64,000 nt of DNA from Marinilabiliaceae bacterium (GTDB taxonomy: Bacteria; Bacteroidota; Bacteroidia; Bacteroidales; Marinilabiliaceae), in NCBI GenBank assembly GCA_016933045.1, contig JAFGBR010000050.1, forward strand, positions 1 through 64,000, given 5' to 3'. Below the pieces are notes generated by a model. It made no database searches. It was not told where the DNA came from and saw only the letters and a list, made by a program, of their open reading frames with translations. Below, in pieces: positions 29,401 to 38,243 of the stretch (positions within the stretch are counted from its first letter, which is position 1; every line of letters starts with the position of its first letter). Both the position numbers and the translations under genes were made by a program.

Positions 29401-29690
29401 GCCGTTTCAAAGCCATATTCCACAATAGTAAACTGACCTGTTGTTGAATTATGGCTAACCGATAACGAAATATTCATCACCACATAGGGACGAATATCTT
29501 TAGGAATTAAATCAATAATTTTTTGCGGATCAGCATAATTCCAGGTATCAATATGTATAAGCCACATGGGTTGATGTGGAGAAACAGGTCTTCGAAGTGG
29601 TGTGTTTGTTTGTGCTAATGCAGAACATGATATTAACACAAAAACTAAAATTTGAATAGCGATTCTTTGAATATCTTTTCTTTTCATCAT
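26421..29690 (-). CDS. GH98 endo-glycosidase (putative xylanase) with CBM-like, PKD-like and T9SS domains
   Basis: 1089 residues. A signal peptide ends near CSALAQ. The GH98 catalytic region begins PMWLIHIDTWNYADPQ and DIRPYVVMNISLSVSH (about 40-80), continues with GFNYAEQSWGYGDS, and runs through a beta-rich C-terminal domain to about 590. Then come a CBM6/35-like module (RQYEAETFDYKNIFGV, about 605-735), a PKD/Ig-like domain (LDKTIINSNKSG to DNEGATDSDNVTITIF, about 750-840), a second CBM-like module (DIWLEAECALVGSSW to LDKVYVTKF, about 845-985) and a T9SS type A sorting tail (NYPNPFTNSTTITY). GH98 includes blood-group endo-beta-galactosidases and, in Bacteroides xylan loci, xylanases for complex xylan. 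Context favours the xylanase activity. It is the last gene of the minus-strand operon, 136 bp after GH2. Confidence 0.85.
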   Translation of the reverse strand: MMKRKDIQRIAIQILVFVLISCSALAQTNTPLRRPVSPHQPMWLIHIDTWNYADPQKIIDLIPKDIRPYVVMNISLSVSHNSTTGQFTIVEYGFETAKSWLRTCAENRMWAVIQPSSGAYSRLPDNDMTIYEDLFNTYPNLIGFNYAEQSWGYGDSDPLAISWEDRISHFTKLLELSDKYGGYLVVSWCGNKYIPNINPIAMVKRNATFATACAKYTKNYILSEKYTFKSYQSDMESLCLGAYLSGYSGNYALRYDDSGWTDKDGNVNQNFTMATSGAPFLEHVMLTGQTVIDGPELIWTHCFKEVNAVSTTDGYFTRNWETFPQFDKVSVDLFRKVLDGTVRIPNRQEVIDRTKVVIINNVSAGSSDDIYSSPASLFEGLYRMDGDGNLGENFNFFKKTGRYPTIPTVYQLVDETANSFQAKINKSIYSSLWPTVSAKVNDLNALFPVEYSGDLYAGRHENGWVTYNPFKTGQAASASIPFKYNTCDRMELNYSQYTAGVIKEYSDYLTIYLSNFDDILNSGLKTNVIKIYGSTSEPTYTLTERADNQKSEVGKDWSGGIFTLTINHNGPVDIRLNCSGIAMGRLTEFQNANINTPVSPDAYIGPRQYEAETFDYKNIFGVIKNGASENIRNYTGQGYIQFGTSSTASVRDYISVLNAGTYTLETRYAVTGADINTIDLYVNGAKVATPLFTQTTTLSNWVVNSQSVVLVEGVNVVEYKANATLPQSLYFDNIVVNPGSNGGTAFNQSPLAYAGLDKTIINSNKSGVETIALESFGSIDLDGSIQSYVWIEGGSQIATGVNPILNLSVGEHVITLTVTDNEGATDSDNVTITIFEWDYGISDIWLEAECALVGSSWNVLNDPQASKDYYIATINGLGNISTAPATDDGLVKFNFSLVSEASYSVYGRIYCPTYDDDSFFLKMDNGSFSTHNGLAGSASSGWTWYKFGDFNLTEGEHTLTIGYREDGAKLDKVYVTKFSNLPEGFGSEATNCGSVGVNEVEKVNCKLLDNYPNPFTNSTTITYRINLSGNVCLRVFDVNGRIVETLVNQYQVSGDYDVIWKPKGLSGGIFFYSLQTGDFIATKKMIFQK

Positions 29691-29826
29691 AAATAAATTA
29701 ATATTTTGCCTAAGTCTTGTAACACATTATTCGGGAGCGTATTATCATTACAATCAATTATCTCACCATTTTTACTACTCCAACTCTTTTGAGTTTTCTT
29801 ATCGATTATATATTTATTACGATTCG

Positions 29827-32571
29827 TTATAGGCTATTTACTTCAATAACTGAACTATCAAGTCCTTTTGATGTTGCTGATATTTTAATTTTTCCTTTTT
29901 GTCCTTTCTGTCCCTTAATAATAACAAGTACAAGCCCGTTGAAAGCATTCCTGTAATGCGAAGGAAATGGTGTCATATCTGTAGGATCACCATTATCGGT
30001 AGCAACAATTTCACCTGCTCCTTCGATTGCAAACTGAATTTGGGTGTTGGCATTGGCAACAAAATTGCCATCCTTATCCTGCACTTCAACTGTAATAAAG
30101 CAGAGATCTTTTCCATCGGCCAGTATAGTTGATCGATCGGCTACTATTGAAAGTTTTGAAGGACTTCCGAATGTTTTTACCTCATCACGCGCCCATATAG
30201 AGTCATTTTTATAGGCTACCACCTTCAGTTCTCCTGGATTATACACAATATCATCCCATCTTAACCGATATTCGTATTTACCTTTTTTCTTTCTGCCTAA
30301 CGATTCTCCGTTTAAAAACAATTCAGCCTCATCGCCCGATGTAAATACATGTACAGGTGTTATCTCTCCTTCTCTTTCTGGCCAGTTCCAATGCGGCAAT
30401 ATATGAGCCATCGGATAATCGGGACGCCAGTGCGATTGGTAAAGATAAAAACGGTCTTTTTTAAAGCCGGCAAGATCAATAACCCCAAAATAGGAACTTC
30501 TGGAGAGATAATACGGGGTTGGTTCGCCCAGATAATCCCAGCCACTCCATACAAAACCACCACCAACATAAGGATGCTGCTCAAGTGATGCAAAAACTTT
30601 ATCGGCCGATGATCCAAATGGAACAGTATATAATTCATAGGAGCTTACATGATTTTTTTCAGTATTTCCACCTGTTGAATCACTTACAGGTGCACTAATC
30701 AAATCTGTAACAGGAAAAGAGTATTCTCCCCTACTACTAACCGCAGCTGCATTTTCACTGCTTAGTATCAATTTATCGGGACAGAAATTATGAAATAAAG
30801 GAAACGAAGGAGGTGTATTAATACCCTTCAGGTGAGCATAAGCCGGGGCATTTCGTATTCCTTCACCCTGATAATTAAGATTAATAATGTCCATCACCTT
30901 CGGAAGTGGCATTGGAGGTTTTGCGTAATTCATTGATATGGTGGTAGGTCGGGTTGGATCTTCATCTTTTGCAATATCGTATAAACGCTGTGCAATTGAA
31001 GCACCTTCCGAACCTGTGTATTGTTCACCCACTTCATTTCCTAAACTCCACATTATAACCGATGGATGATTTCTATCTCTTCGGATAAATGAACGCACAT
31101 CTTGTTCGTGCCAATCGGGAAAAATAAGATGAAAATCCAAAGGTGTTTTTTTCCGTTCCCAACAATCAAAAATCTCATTTACAACAAGAAAACCCATACT
31201 GTCGGTTAAATCGAGTAATTGAGGATCGGGCGGATTATGAGCAAGACGAACGGCATTACATCCCATTTCACGCAGCAATTCCAACTGTCGTTCAGCAGCA
31301 CGTTTATTAAACGCAGCTCCAAGAGCACCCAAATCATGGTGTTGATTGACACCTTGAATATAGATATGTTCATTATTTACAAAGATTCCGGAATCACTAT
31401 CCATGCGAACTGTGCGAATCCCAAACATTGTATCAAACACATCACTTAACTTACCATCGTGGTATATAGATGTTTGTGCAATATATCTATTGGGAAATTG
31501 AGTTGGCGGAGGCCCCCATAATTTTGGATTCTGAACCTCGGTACTTGAATGTATGGTACTAACCTGCCCCGCTGTAATATTAACCCTTTGCTTTTCAAAT
31601 TTAGAAATTACTTTTTTCAATATTTCACCGTCTGACCCAAGTTCATAAATTTTGGTCATCAACTCAATGTTAGCATCTTTATTTGAGCTGTTAGCAATTG
31701 ATACCGATAAGTCGATGGTGACTTTTAATGCTGATACATTTCGGGTTGTAATATACGTGCCCCATTGATCTACATGCACTTTCTCTGTTTTTATCAACCA
31801 AACATTCCGATAAAGACCACCTCCAGGATACCATCGTGATGAATGGTTTGGATTATCAATCCGAATAGCAATCTGGTTTTCCAGGCCAAAAACTACATAA
31901 GGCGTCAAATCAACTTGGTATGAATTATAGCCATAAGGCCATCCTCCAACCAGATTACCGTTACACCATACCATTGAATAAGACATGGCACCATCAATTT
32001 GAAGAAATATTGCTTTGGCTGAGTCCCCGGCAGAAATAAATAGTTTTTTTCTGTACCACGCCACACCCTCACTTGGTAATCGCCCCATGCCACCGCCTAC
32101 TACCGAATTCCATCCCTGATAAAAGGGACCCTTAACTGCCCAATCATGAGGAATTTCAACATCTTCCCAATTATTATCATTAAAATCAGCTTGAACAAAT
32201 GAAAAGTCTTTTCCTGGCTTACCATTTGGCCTTTGATAATATTTTGATTTATTTTTAACAAACTTATTTCCAGTTGGCAATACCCATGCTTTTAACGACA
32301 TATTAGACGAAGCAAGCTGAACACCCTCTGTTGGCTTACTATCTGCATCCTTATCATCTTTAACTTCTGTTACCTCAGGCCATAAATCGTAAATTAGAGA
32401 ATCTGGAACTTCATTGGTACCATATTTATAAAACCTCCAACCACTGTCCAATAAAATTTTAGAACGAGGGCTAGATGGCTTGCTAATACAGTTTTGAAAA
32501 AGATATACTATAAAAACAATTGCTATAAACTCTAGCAATGTCATTATTACCAATCGTAATTTAGACCTCAT
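29827..32571 (-). CDS. GH2 family glycoside hydrolase (beta-galactosidase-like, with DUF4982)
   Basis: About 914 residues from the ATG at 32571. A longer reading from 32613 would overlap the preceding gene by 14 bp and put polar residues before the membrane segment. The N-terminal hydrophobic segment ends in LFQNC, a poor lipobox. Domains in order are GH2 sugar-binding (about 50-270), an Ig-like sandwich, a TIM barrel with acid/base Glu in MWSLGNEVGEQY and probable nucleophile in LILSSENAAA, a DUF4982 domain (TSGDEAELFLNGESLG), and a C-terminal Ig-like domain (LSIVADRSTILADGKD). Such enzymes remove terminal galactosyl or related residues. In this operon the target is probably a side chain of complex xylan, but the substrate is not certain. 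Confidence 0.85.
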   Translation of the reverse strand: MRSKLRLVIMTLLEFIAIVFIVYLFQNCISKPSSPRSKILLDSGWRFYKYGTNEVPDSLIYDLWPEVTEVKDDKDADSKPTEGVQLASSNMSLKAWVLPTGNKFVKNKSKYYQRPNGKPGKDFSFVQADFNDNNWEDVEIPHDWAVKGPFYQGWNSVVGGGMGRLPSEGVAWYRKKLFISAGDSAKAIFLQIDGAMSYSMVWCNGNLVGGWPYGYNSYQVDLTPYVVFGLENQIAIRIDNPNHSSRWYPGGGLYRNVWLIKTEKVHVDQWGTYITTRNVSALKVTIDLSVSIANSSNKDANIELMTKIYELGSDGEILKKVISKFEKQRVNITAGQVSTIHSSTEVQNPKLWGPPPTQFPNRYIAQTSIYHDGKLSDVFDTMFGIRTVRMDSDSGIFVNNEHIYIQGVNQHHDLGALGAAFNKRAAERQLELLREMGCNAVRLAHNPPDPQLLDLTDSMGFLVVNEIFDCWERKKTPLDFHLIFPDWHEQDVRSFIRRDRNHPSVIMWSLGNEVGEQYTGSEGASIAQRLYDIAKDEDPTRPTTISMNYAKPPMPLPKVMDIINLNYQGEGIRNAPAYAHLKGINTPPSFPLFHNFCPDKLILSSENAAAVSSRGEYSFPVTDLISAPVSDSTGGNTEKNHVSSYELYTVPFGSSADKVFASLEQHPYVGGGFVWSGWDYLGEPTPYYLSRSSYFGVIDLAGFKKDRFYLYQSHWRPDYPMAHILPHWNWPEREGEITPVHVFTSGDEAELFLNGESLGRKKKGKYEYRLRWDDIVYNPGELKVVAYKNDSIWARDEVKTFGSPSKLSIVADRSTILADGKDLCFITVEVQDKDGNFVANANTQIQFAIEGAGEIVATDNGDPTDMTPFPSHYRNAFNGLVLVIIKGQKGQKGKIKISATSKGLDSSVIEVNSL

Positions 32572-32599
32572 CTTTAAACTGGAACTGCTCGTAATAAAA

Positions 32600-33568
32600 T
32601 TAAATCTGACCACTAATTGTTATAATAGATCCATCTCCATTATACTCAAGTTCAGTAACTTTCAAACTTCGAAGCCATGTTTTGCCTCCCGAAGGTTTAC
32701 AGTCGTGATAAAACAGATACCATTTACCTTTATATTCACAAATAGAGTGGTGAGTTGTCCATCCTACAACCGGCGTTAATATAATACCCTGATATGTAAA
32801 TGGTCCATAAGGAGAATTGCCAATGGCATAGCACAATTTATGTGTGTTGCCTGTTGAATATGAGAAATAATATTTGCCGTTGTATTTGTGCATCCACGAT
32901 GCTTCGAAAAACCTTCGGTCATGATCTCCAGCTTTCAATGGATTTCCTTCTTGATCCTGAATAATTACACCCATTGGTTCTTCTGCAAACTCCAGCATAT
33001 CGTCCGATAACCGCACCACCCTTGGACACAAAGCAGGCTCATCACGTGCAGGCTCAACTCCACATTCTATAGCTTTATTGTTTCGATAACGCTGAAGTTG
33101 CCCTCCCCATAGTCCACCGAAATACATGTAGTGAGTTCCATCATCATCTTTAAATACGCATGGATCGATAGAATAGCTTCCTTTAATTGGAGCATCCTGA
33201 GGGATAAATGGCCCTTCGGGTTTATCACTTATTGCAACACCTATTCTAAAAATATCAGTCTGATCTTTCAGTGGAAAGTACAAATAGTATTTTCCATCTT
33301 TATATGCAGCATCCGAGTCCCACAACTGCCGCCCAGCCCATGCAATATCTTTAACATCAAGAGCGACTCCATGATCAGTAACTTCTCCGTCTATTGAGTC
33401 CATTGAAAACACATGATAGTCGCGCATATCAAAATGATCACCATTGTCATTTTCAGGTATTCCCGATTCAATATCGTGTGATGGGTAAATATATATTCTT
33501 CCATTAAAAACATGTACAGCCGGATCGGCTGTATAAATGTGATCTACTAAATATCTTGGTTCTTTCAT
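32600..33568 (-). CDS. xsa: GH43 beta-xylosidase/alpha-L-arabinofuranosidase (Xsa-like), no signal peptide
   Basis: 322 residues, with no signal peptide. It starts directly with YLVDHIYTADPAVHVFNGRIYIYPSHD, where Asp of ADPAV is the general base. The pKa-modulating Asp is in YSIDPCVFKDDDG and the acid Glu in FFEASWMHKYNGKYYFSYS. Length and sequence style match the bifunctional xylosidase-arabinosidase Xsa of Bacteroides ovatus, which is also next to a GH10 gene. It should act in the cytoplasm or periplasm on short oligosaccharides that have already been imported. It is 53 bp downstream of the GH10 gene in the same operon. Confidence 0.9.
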   Translation of the reverse strand: MKEPRYLVDHIYTADPAVHVFNGRIYIYPSHDIESGIPENDNGDHFDMRDYHVFSMDSIDGEVTDHGVALDVKDIAWAGRQLWDSDAAYKDGKYYLYFPLKDQTDIFRIGVAISDKPEGPFIPQDAPIKGSYSIDPCVFKDDDGTHYMYFGGLWGGQLQRYRNNKAIECGVEPARDEPALCPRVVRLSDDMLEFAEEPMGVIIQDQEGNPLKAGDHDRRFFEASWMHKYNGKYYFSYSTGNTHKLCYAIGNSPYGPFTYQGIILTPVVGWTTHHSICEYKGKWYLFYHDCKPSGGKTWLRSLKVTELEYNGDGSIITISGQI

Positions 33569-33621
33569 TTTATTGCATTATTATCAGCCCTAATAAATCC
33601 TAAAGGCTATTTTTATTGATT

Positions 33622-34743
33622 TTAATTTTCAGCTAATTTAACAATCTGACCTACCACCTCTTTGGGGTTGTAGTTTCGATCAAAAAGAAGTGGATAATCT
33701 GTTCTTCCTTTAATGGGCCAGTCATTTTTCCACGATTGAACATCAGTTACACCCCATAGAGTCACTCGCGATATGGAGGTATTATATTTAAGGAACATAG
33801 CAAAAAGGTCAATGTACATTTTCTCATGCAATTGATTAATGCTATCGGGAAGATTACCTGCGTATGGATTCATCATTTGCTGATATTCAAAATTTGTTGA
33901 TACATCGGCTCCAATATTTTTTGTTGGCAATGGCAAAACAGAAACATCCAACTCGGTTATCATAACATTAAGCCCAGTCTTAGAAAAAGCATCCAGACTA
34001 GTTTCAAATTCATGGAGTTTTGAATACACCAACCCACAATGACCTTGCATCCCAATGCCATCGATTCTTACTCCCTGACTTTTCAATTTCTTAACCATTT
34101 CAATCACTGCATCTCTTTTACCTTCCTTGTGCATGTTATAGTCGTTATAATTCAATTCAGCATCAGGATCAGCTTCATGTGCAAACTGGAAAGCAAGCTT
34201 AATGTAATCTTCACCAATAATTGTGTAAAATTTCGATTCACGCATTGAACCATCATCCATAATAGCCTCATTTACCACATCCCAACCTAATACCTTTCCT
34301 TTATAACGACCAACAACAGTATATATGTGTTTTTTCATCCTTTCAATCATCACATCTCGCGACACATCATTTCCCTCGTTATCAATAAAAAACCATTTAG
34401 GAGCTTGCGAATGCCAGATTAATGTATGCCCCATAATACTCATATTATGCTCTACCCCAAACTGCACAAAAGAGTCTGCCAATGAAAAGTTGAATTGACC
34501 TTCGGTGGGTTGAATCACCTCACTCTTCATACAGTTTTCAGCGGTAATGGAGTTACATTGTTGTTTAACAATATTAGCCGATTTGATATCGCGACCTGTA
34601 AACTGATCAGTATTCATAGCCATTCCAATTAAAAAATGGTATTTAAATGCATCTTTTAGAGTTGTTTGTTTTGACTCTTTATTACACGCACCGACCAAAA
34701 TGGCAACAAATACAAGGCAAGATAAAAGTGTTTTGAATCTCAT
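33622..34743 (-). CDS. GH10 endo-1,4-beta-xylanase, lipoprotein
   Basis: About 373 residues from the ATG at 34743, chosen because it gives a compact lipoprotein signal (ILVGACNKES). An ATG four codons upstream, at 34755, is possible. Classic single-domain GH10: NSITAENCMKSEV, GHTLIWHSQAPKW, acid/base E159 in WDVVNEAI, QGHCG, nucleophile E264 in ITELDVSVLP, and the WGVTDVQSW aromatic motif. All catalytic residues are present, in contrast to the GH10-derived protein at 16425-18578. It cleaves the xylan backbone or xylo-oligosaccharides, and is either anchored at the outer membrane or periplasmic. It lies 26 bp after the transporter gene. Confidence 0.95.
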   Translation of the reverse strand: MRFKTLLSCLVFVAILVGACNKESKQTTLKDAFKYHFLIGMAMNTDQFTGRDIKSANIVKQQCNSITAENCMKSEVIQPTEGQFNFSLADSFVQFGVEHNMSIMGHTLIWHSQAPKWFFIDNEGNDVSRDVMIERMKKHIYTVVGRYKGKVLGWDVVNEAIMDDGSMRESKFYTIIGEDYIKLAFQFAHEADPDAELNYNDYNMHKEGKRDAVIEMVKKLKSQGVRIDGIGMQGHCGLVYSKLHEFETSLDAFSKTGLNVMITELDVSVLPLPTKNIGADVSTNFEYQQMMNPYAGNLPDSINQLHEKMYIDLFAMFLKYNTSISRVTLWGVTDVQSWKNDWPIKGRTDYPLLFDRNYNPKEVVGQIVKLAEN

Positions 34744-34769
34744 TATTGTTTGCATTTTATTATTTAAAA

Positions 34770-36218
34770 TTAATTCCGTCTTTCTTTTAACTCCTTTTCT
34801 ATTTGGCTTTCCATTGTTTTATTAATTTCATAAAAGAAAAGTAAAATACATGGAATTAAGAAAGCAATAAACGAAAACACACTTACCATCATTTTCATGC
34901 CAAAAACAGCACTTTCGGGTTGCACAGTAAGTGTACTATTGTAACCATAAGCCGATAAAAATGACACCACCAAAGTACCTCCAATTGTAAGCCCTCCTTT
35001 TAATCCTAAAATCATGGCAGAGAAAATAATAGCTGTTGCACGCCTGCGATTCTTCCATTCTGAGTAATCGGCAACATCAGCAATCATAGCCCACAAAACA
35101 GGTATAGTTACGCCATAAGAAAGCCCATGAAGGATTTGAAAAACAAACATAATGACAATACTTTTAGGTGGAATAGCTACAAATGCAAGTAAAAACAGTG
35201 CTGAAATAAAAAGAAATACAGTAAAGACATTTCTCTTACCAAATTTATCGGCCAACGGCTTAGAGAACTGAATGCCAACAATCATCATTATTATGCCACT
35301 TCCATTAAACAACCCAAAGGCAGATGCATCAACTTCATCAGGCCACCTGAAATTAGGCCATGCTCCTTGTATCCACTCAATTAAGGAGATAAAGCCAATA
35401 TCATTTAAAAAAATGGCCATTTGCTCATTATCGACATAATATTTAAAATAATAAACATAAGTCCCTCCTTTTAATGCCAGTGTAACAAAAATAAAAATGG
35501 TAACAAAAAGCATGATTATCCATGGTCTGTTTTTGAGCAAATCTGATATATCATCCTTTATACTTGATTTAATGTCATTTTGCGAAACAACACGTTCTTT
35601 TGTTGTAAAAAAAGTTATTATAAATAATACAACAGAAACAATTGCAAAAACCATCATGATTTTTTCAAAACCAACAGCTTCATTTCCATCTCCAACCACC
35701 AATACCAAAGGACGTAAGAGTACTTGTATTATAAACTGGGCAATCATTACCGCAACAAATCTATAACTCGATATACTGTTACGTTCTTTCATGTCGCCGG
35801 TAATAACCCCACTAAGCGACGAATAGGGAAGATTATTAGCAGTATATAAACTAACCAAAAGTAAATAAGTTATGAAAGCATAAATAACCTTACCATTGTA
35901 ACTAAAATTTGGAGTGGTAAAGGCTAAGAAAATTACAACTGCAAAAGGAATAGCGGTTATTAAAATCCAAGGTCGGTATTTTCCCCAACGAGTATTGGTT
36001 CGATCGGCAATAATACCCATTATTGGGCTAAAAATTACACCTCCAATAATACCACAAGTGCCAATAACCCATTGTGCTGTTGTTGCTTCTAATTTGTATA
36101 CATCAGTGTAATAATAAGCAATGAACGTTACTAAAGTCTGGAATACAAGATTCGCAGCCAAATCGCCCAGACTGTACCCTATTTTTTCTACTACCGAAAT
36201 TTTATTATTTGCAGACAT
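34770..36218 (-). CDS. GPH-family sugar:cation symporter (MFS)
   Basis: About 482 residues from the ATG at 36218 (MSANNKISVVEKIGYSLGDLAANL). An ATG at 36239 would add seven residues. It has twelve hydrophobic segments and the glycoside-pentoside-hexuronide signature: GYSLGDLAANLVFQ at the start and GIIADRTNTRWGKYRPWI in the first cytoplasmic loop. The loop motif is repeated in the second half (FGKRNVFTV), and WAMIADVADYSEWKNRRRATA is typical of XynB/XylP-type carriers. It would move xylose oligomers or glucuronate-containing products across the inner membrane. It sits between the esterase and GH10 genes with gaps below 40 bp. Confidence 0.92.
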   Translation of the reverse strand: MSANNKISVVEKIGYSLGDLAANLVFQTLVTFIAYYYTDVYKLEATTAQWVIGTCGIIGGVIFSPIMGIIADRTNTRWGKYRPWILITAIPFAVVIFLAFTTPNFSYNGKVIYAFITYLLLVSLYTANNLPYSSLSGVITGDMKERNSISSYRFVAVMIAQFIIQVLLRPLVLVVGDGNEAVGFEKIMMVFAIVSVVLFIITFFTTKERVVSQNDIKSSIKDDISDLLKNRPWIIMLFVTIFIFVTLALKGGTYVYYFKYYVDNEQMAIFLNDIGFISLIEWIQGAWPNFRWPDEVDASAFGLFNGSGIIMMIVGIQFSKPLADKFGKRNVFTVFLFISALFLLAFVAIPPKSIVIMFVFQILHGLSYGVTIPVLWAMIADVADYSEWKNRRRATAIIFSAMILGLKGGLTIGGTLVVSFLSAYGYNSTLTVQPESAVFGMKMMVSVFSFIAFLIPCILLFFYEINKTMESQIEKELKERRN

Positions 36219-36256
36219 TATAGATTTTTTTTTAAACATTATTACATTTTGTTTAT

Positions 36257-38206
36257 TTATTTTGCAGTCCAGTTATCCGTTCTAAAAGGCGATGCCGGCA
36301 TTCCTTCTTTACTTATTAAGTTTGCGTTATCAGGATTATCGGACCAGGCATATCTTACTGCAATTGGTTTTTTAATTTTATCACTCCATACAATTACTTT
36401 ATTTTTTTCAATTTTTGCATTTGCCCACACAAATTGTTTGTCATCTCCAGCAATTGCAAACTCTTTTAATTCTTCGCCTTTAATTACTAAACCACCTCCA
36501 ATGTTATCGAACTCTATAATAACCCGATCATTTTTAACCGACATTGATTTGTATAAAGGTCCGCTTGACAATTTAGTTTCATCATTATTAATCAACATTG
36601 CCAAGCGCTCTCCGACTTCTCTTTTTTTGAGTGGATGAATATCATTCCACATTCCCAAGTCGATTGTAATAGCCATACCTGTATTTGGGAGTGATAAAGC
36701 TCTTAACTGCGATTCCCGTGTTAAAGCCCAATAGCTATTATATGGCAATTCCCGTGATTTACCATAATTTGGCAATTGAACAAATAAAAAAGGTATATCG
36801 CCTTGACCAAACTGAGATCTTATATCCTTAATAAAAGCAGGGAATAAATCTGCATATTCATCCGGCCGACCTACGTTAGATTCACCCTGATACCATATAA
36901 TACCTTTGATATTATATTTTAGCAATGGGTGAATCATTCCATTAAAAAGTCCGGTAGGTTTAAACTTGAAATTTTCTCCTCCAGGATGAGTTGGCATACT
37001 TACACCTAATTTAAACTTCCATTGACCTTTTAAATTAACTGTATCGTTATTAAATGTTAATTCGTAAGGATAATCGGGCACAAAACCACCATTGCCCCCT
37101 GTATTAATAATTCGTACAACAATAGTATTTTTCTCTTTTTTCAAAATTCCTTCGGGTATTGTATACCATCGTGGTGGATATTGATAACCAACAGAACCAA
37201 CAAACTTACCGTTAAAAAAAACCGAATCAGAATCGACAATCCGACCAAGGTTTAATTTAACACTTTTACCAACCATGCTATTGGGGACATCAAATAATTT
37301 TCTATACCAAACAACACCATGAGTATCAGGCAATCCATTATCATTCCAATAACCGGGAATATTCATTATATTCCAATCAGAACAATCAACATCAGGATTG
37401 AACCAACCGACATCTCCTGTTTTGTATCCTAAATCATTTGCATACAAACTATTATACCAATTACTTGATTTTTCCTCTGCCTCTTTTAAAACCTTACTTA
37501 CCATTACTGTGTCGCGGCAACGTACAGTTTCATTATAATGCTTTGGAAATTGTCTTATGTAATTTTCGCTCATCCATGTCTCAACTGGTGAACCTCCATA
37601 ACTAGATTGTATTAATCCTATTGGAATATTTGTTTTTTCATAAACCGATTTTGCAAAAAAATATGCAACAGCCGAGAAATCTTCAATAGTTTCACAATTA
37701 ACAGATACCCATTGTCCATTGCTAAAATCGTTTTTTTGTTTTAATAAATCTGACGCACGGGGTACGGCAAAATAACGAATATTTGGGTTATGCGCAGATT
37801 TGATTTCATCATGATACAAAGGTTGGACTCTGCGCATTGGTAAATCCATATTCGATTGCCCACTGCACAACCATACATCTCCAATGAGTATATCCTTTAC
37901 TTTAATCGTGTCATGCGATACTACATACAAATCAAAAGGACCTCCTGCTTGCATTTCAGGTATTATTACAACCCATTCTCCATTTTCATCAGCTTTAGTT
38001 AAATATTCTTTATTAATAAACAACACCTTAACATCTTCATTAGCCGAAGCCCAACCCCATATTTTTACTGGCGATTTTTGTTGTAAAACCATACCATCAC
38101 TTACCAGTTTTGGTAAAATAACTTTTCCATGAGTTGTTCCAACCAATAACATGCAAAAACAAAACAACCAGGATAATCTATAAAACACAGTACTTCTCAT
38201 TTGCAA
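36257..38206 (-). CDS. SASA-family (sialate O-acetylesterase-like) carbohydrate esterase, putative acetyl-xylan esterase
   Basis: 649 residues with a signal peptide ending near GTTHGK. An SGNH-fold esterase domain of the SASA family (PF03629) has its nucleophile Ser in WLCSGQSNMDLP and its Asp/His pair in LGMWNDIHPLKKREVGERLA. A galactose-binding-like jelly roll (about 270-390, DVDCSDWNIMNIPGYW to VFFNGKFVG) is inserted in it, as often in this family. The catalytic core resumes with IKGIIWYQGESNVGRPDEY. In this operon deacetylation of xylan is more likely than of sialic acid. It is 17-38 bp from the transporter gene. Confidence 0.86.
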   Translation of the reverse strand: MQMRSTVFYRLSWLFCFCMLLVGTTHGKVILPKLVSDGMVLQQKSPVKIWGWASANEDVKVLFINKEYLTKADENGEWVVIIPEMQAGGPFDLYVVSHDTIKVKDILIGDVWLCSGQSNMDLPMRRVQPLYHDEIKSAHNPNIRYFAVPRASDLLKQKNDFSNGQWVSVNCETIEDFSAVAYFFAKSVYEKTNIPIGLIQSSYGGSPVETWMSENYIRQFPKHYNETVRCRDTVMVSKVLKEAEEKSSNWYNSLYANDLGYKTGDVGWFNPDVDCSDWNIMNIPGYWNDNGLPDTHGVVWYRKLFDVPNSMVGKSVKLNLGRIVDSDSVFFNGKFVGSVGYQYPPRWYTIPEGILKKEKNTIVVRIINTGGNGGFVPDYPYELTFNNDTVNLKGQWKFKLGVSMPTHPGGENFKFKPTGLFNGMIHPLLKYNIKGIIWYQGESNVGRPDEYADLFPAFIKDIRSQFGQGDIPFLFVQLPNYGKSRELPYNSYWALTRESQLRALSLPNTGMAITIDLGMWNDIHPLKKREVGERLAMLINNDETKLSSGPLYKSMSVKNDRVIIEFDNIGGGLVIKGEELKEFAIAGDDKQFVWANAKIEKNKVIVWSDKIKKPIAVRYAWSDNPDNANLISKEGMPASPFRTDNWTAK

Positions 38207-38243
38207 ATATTTTTAATCTGAATTCATTCATCGGCAACACTAA

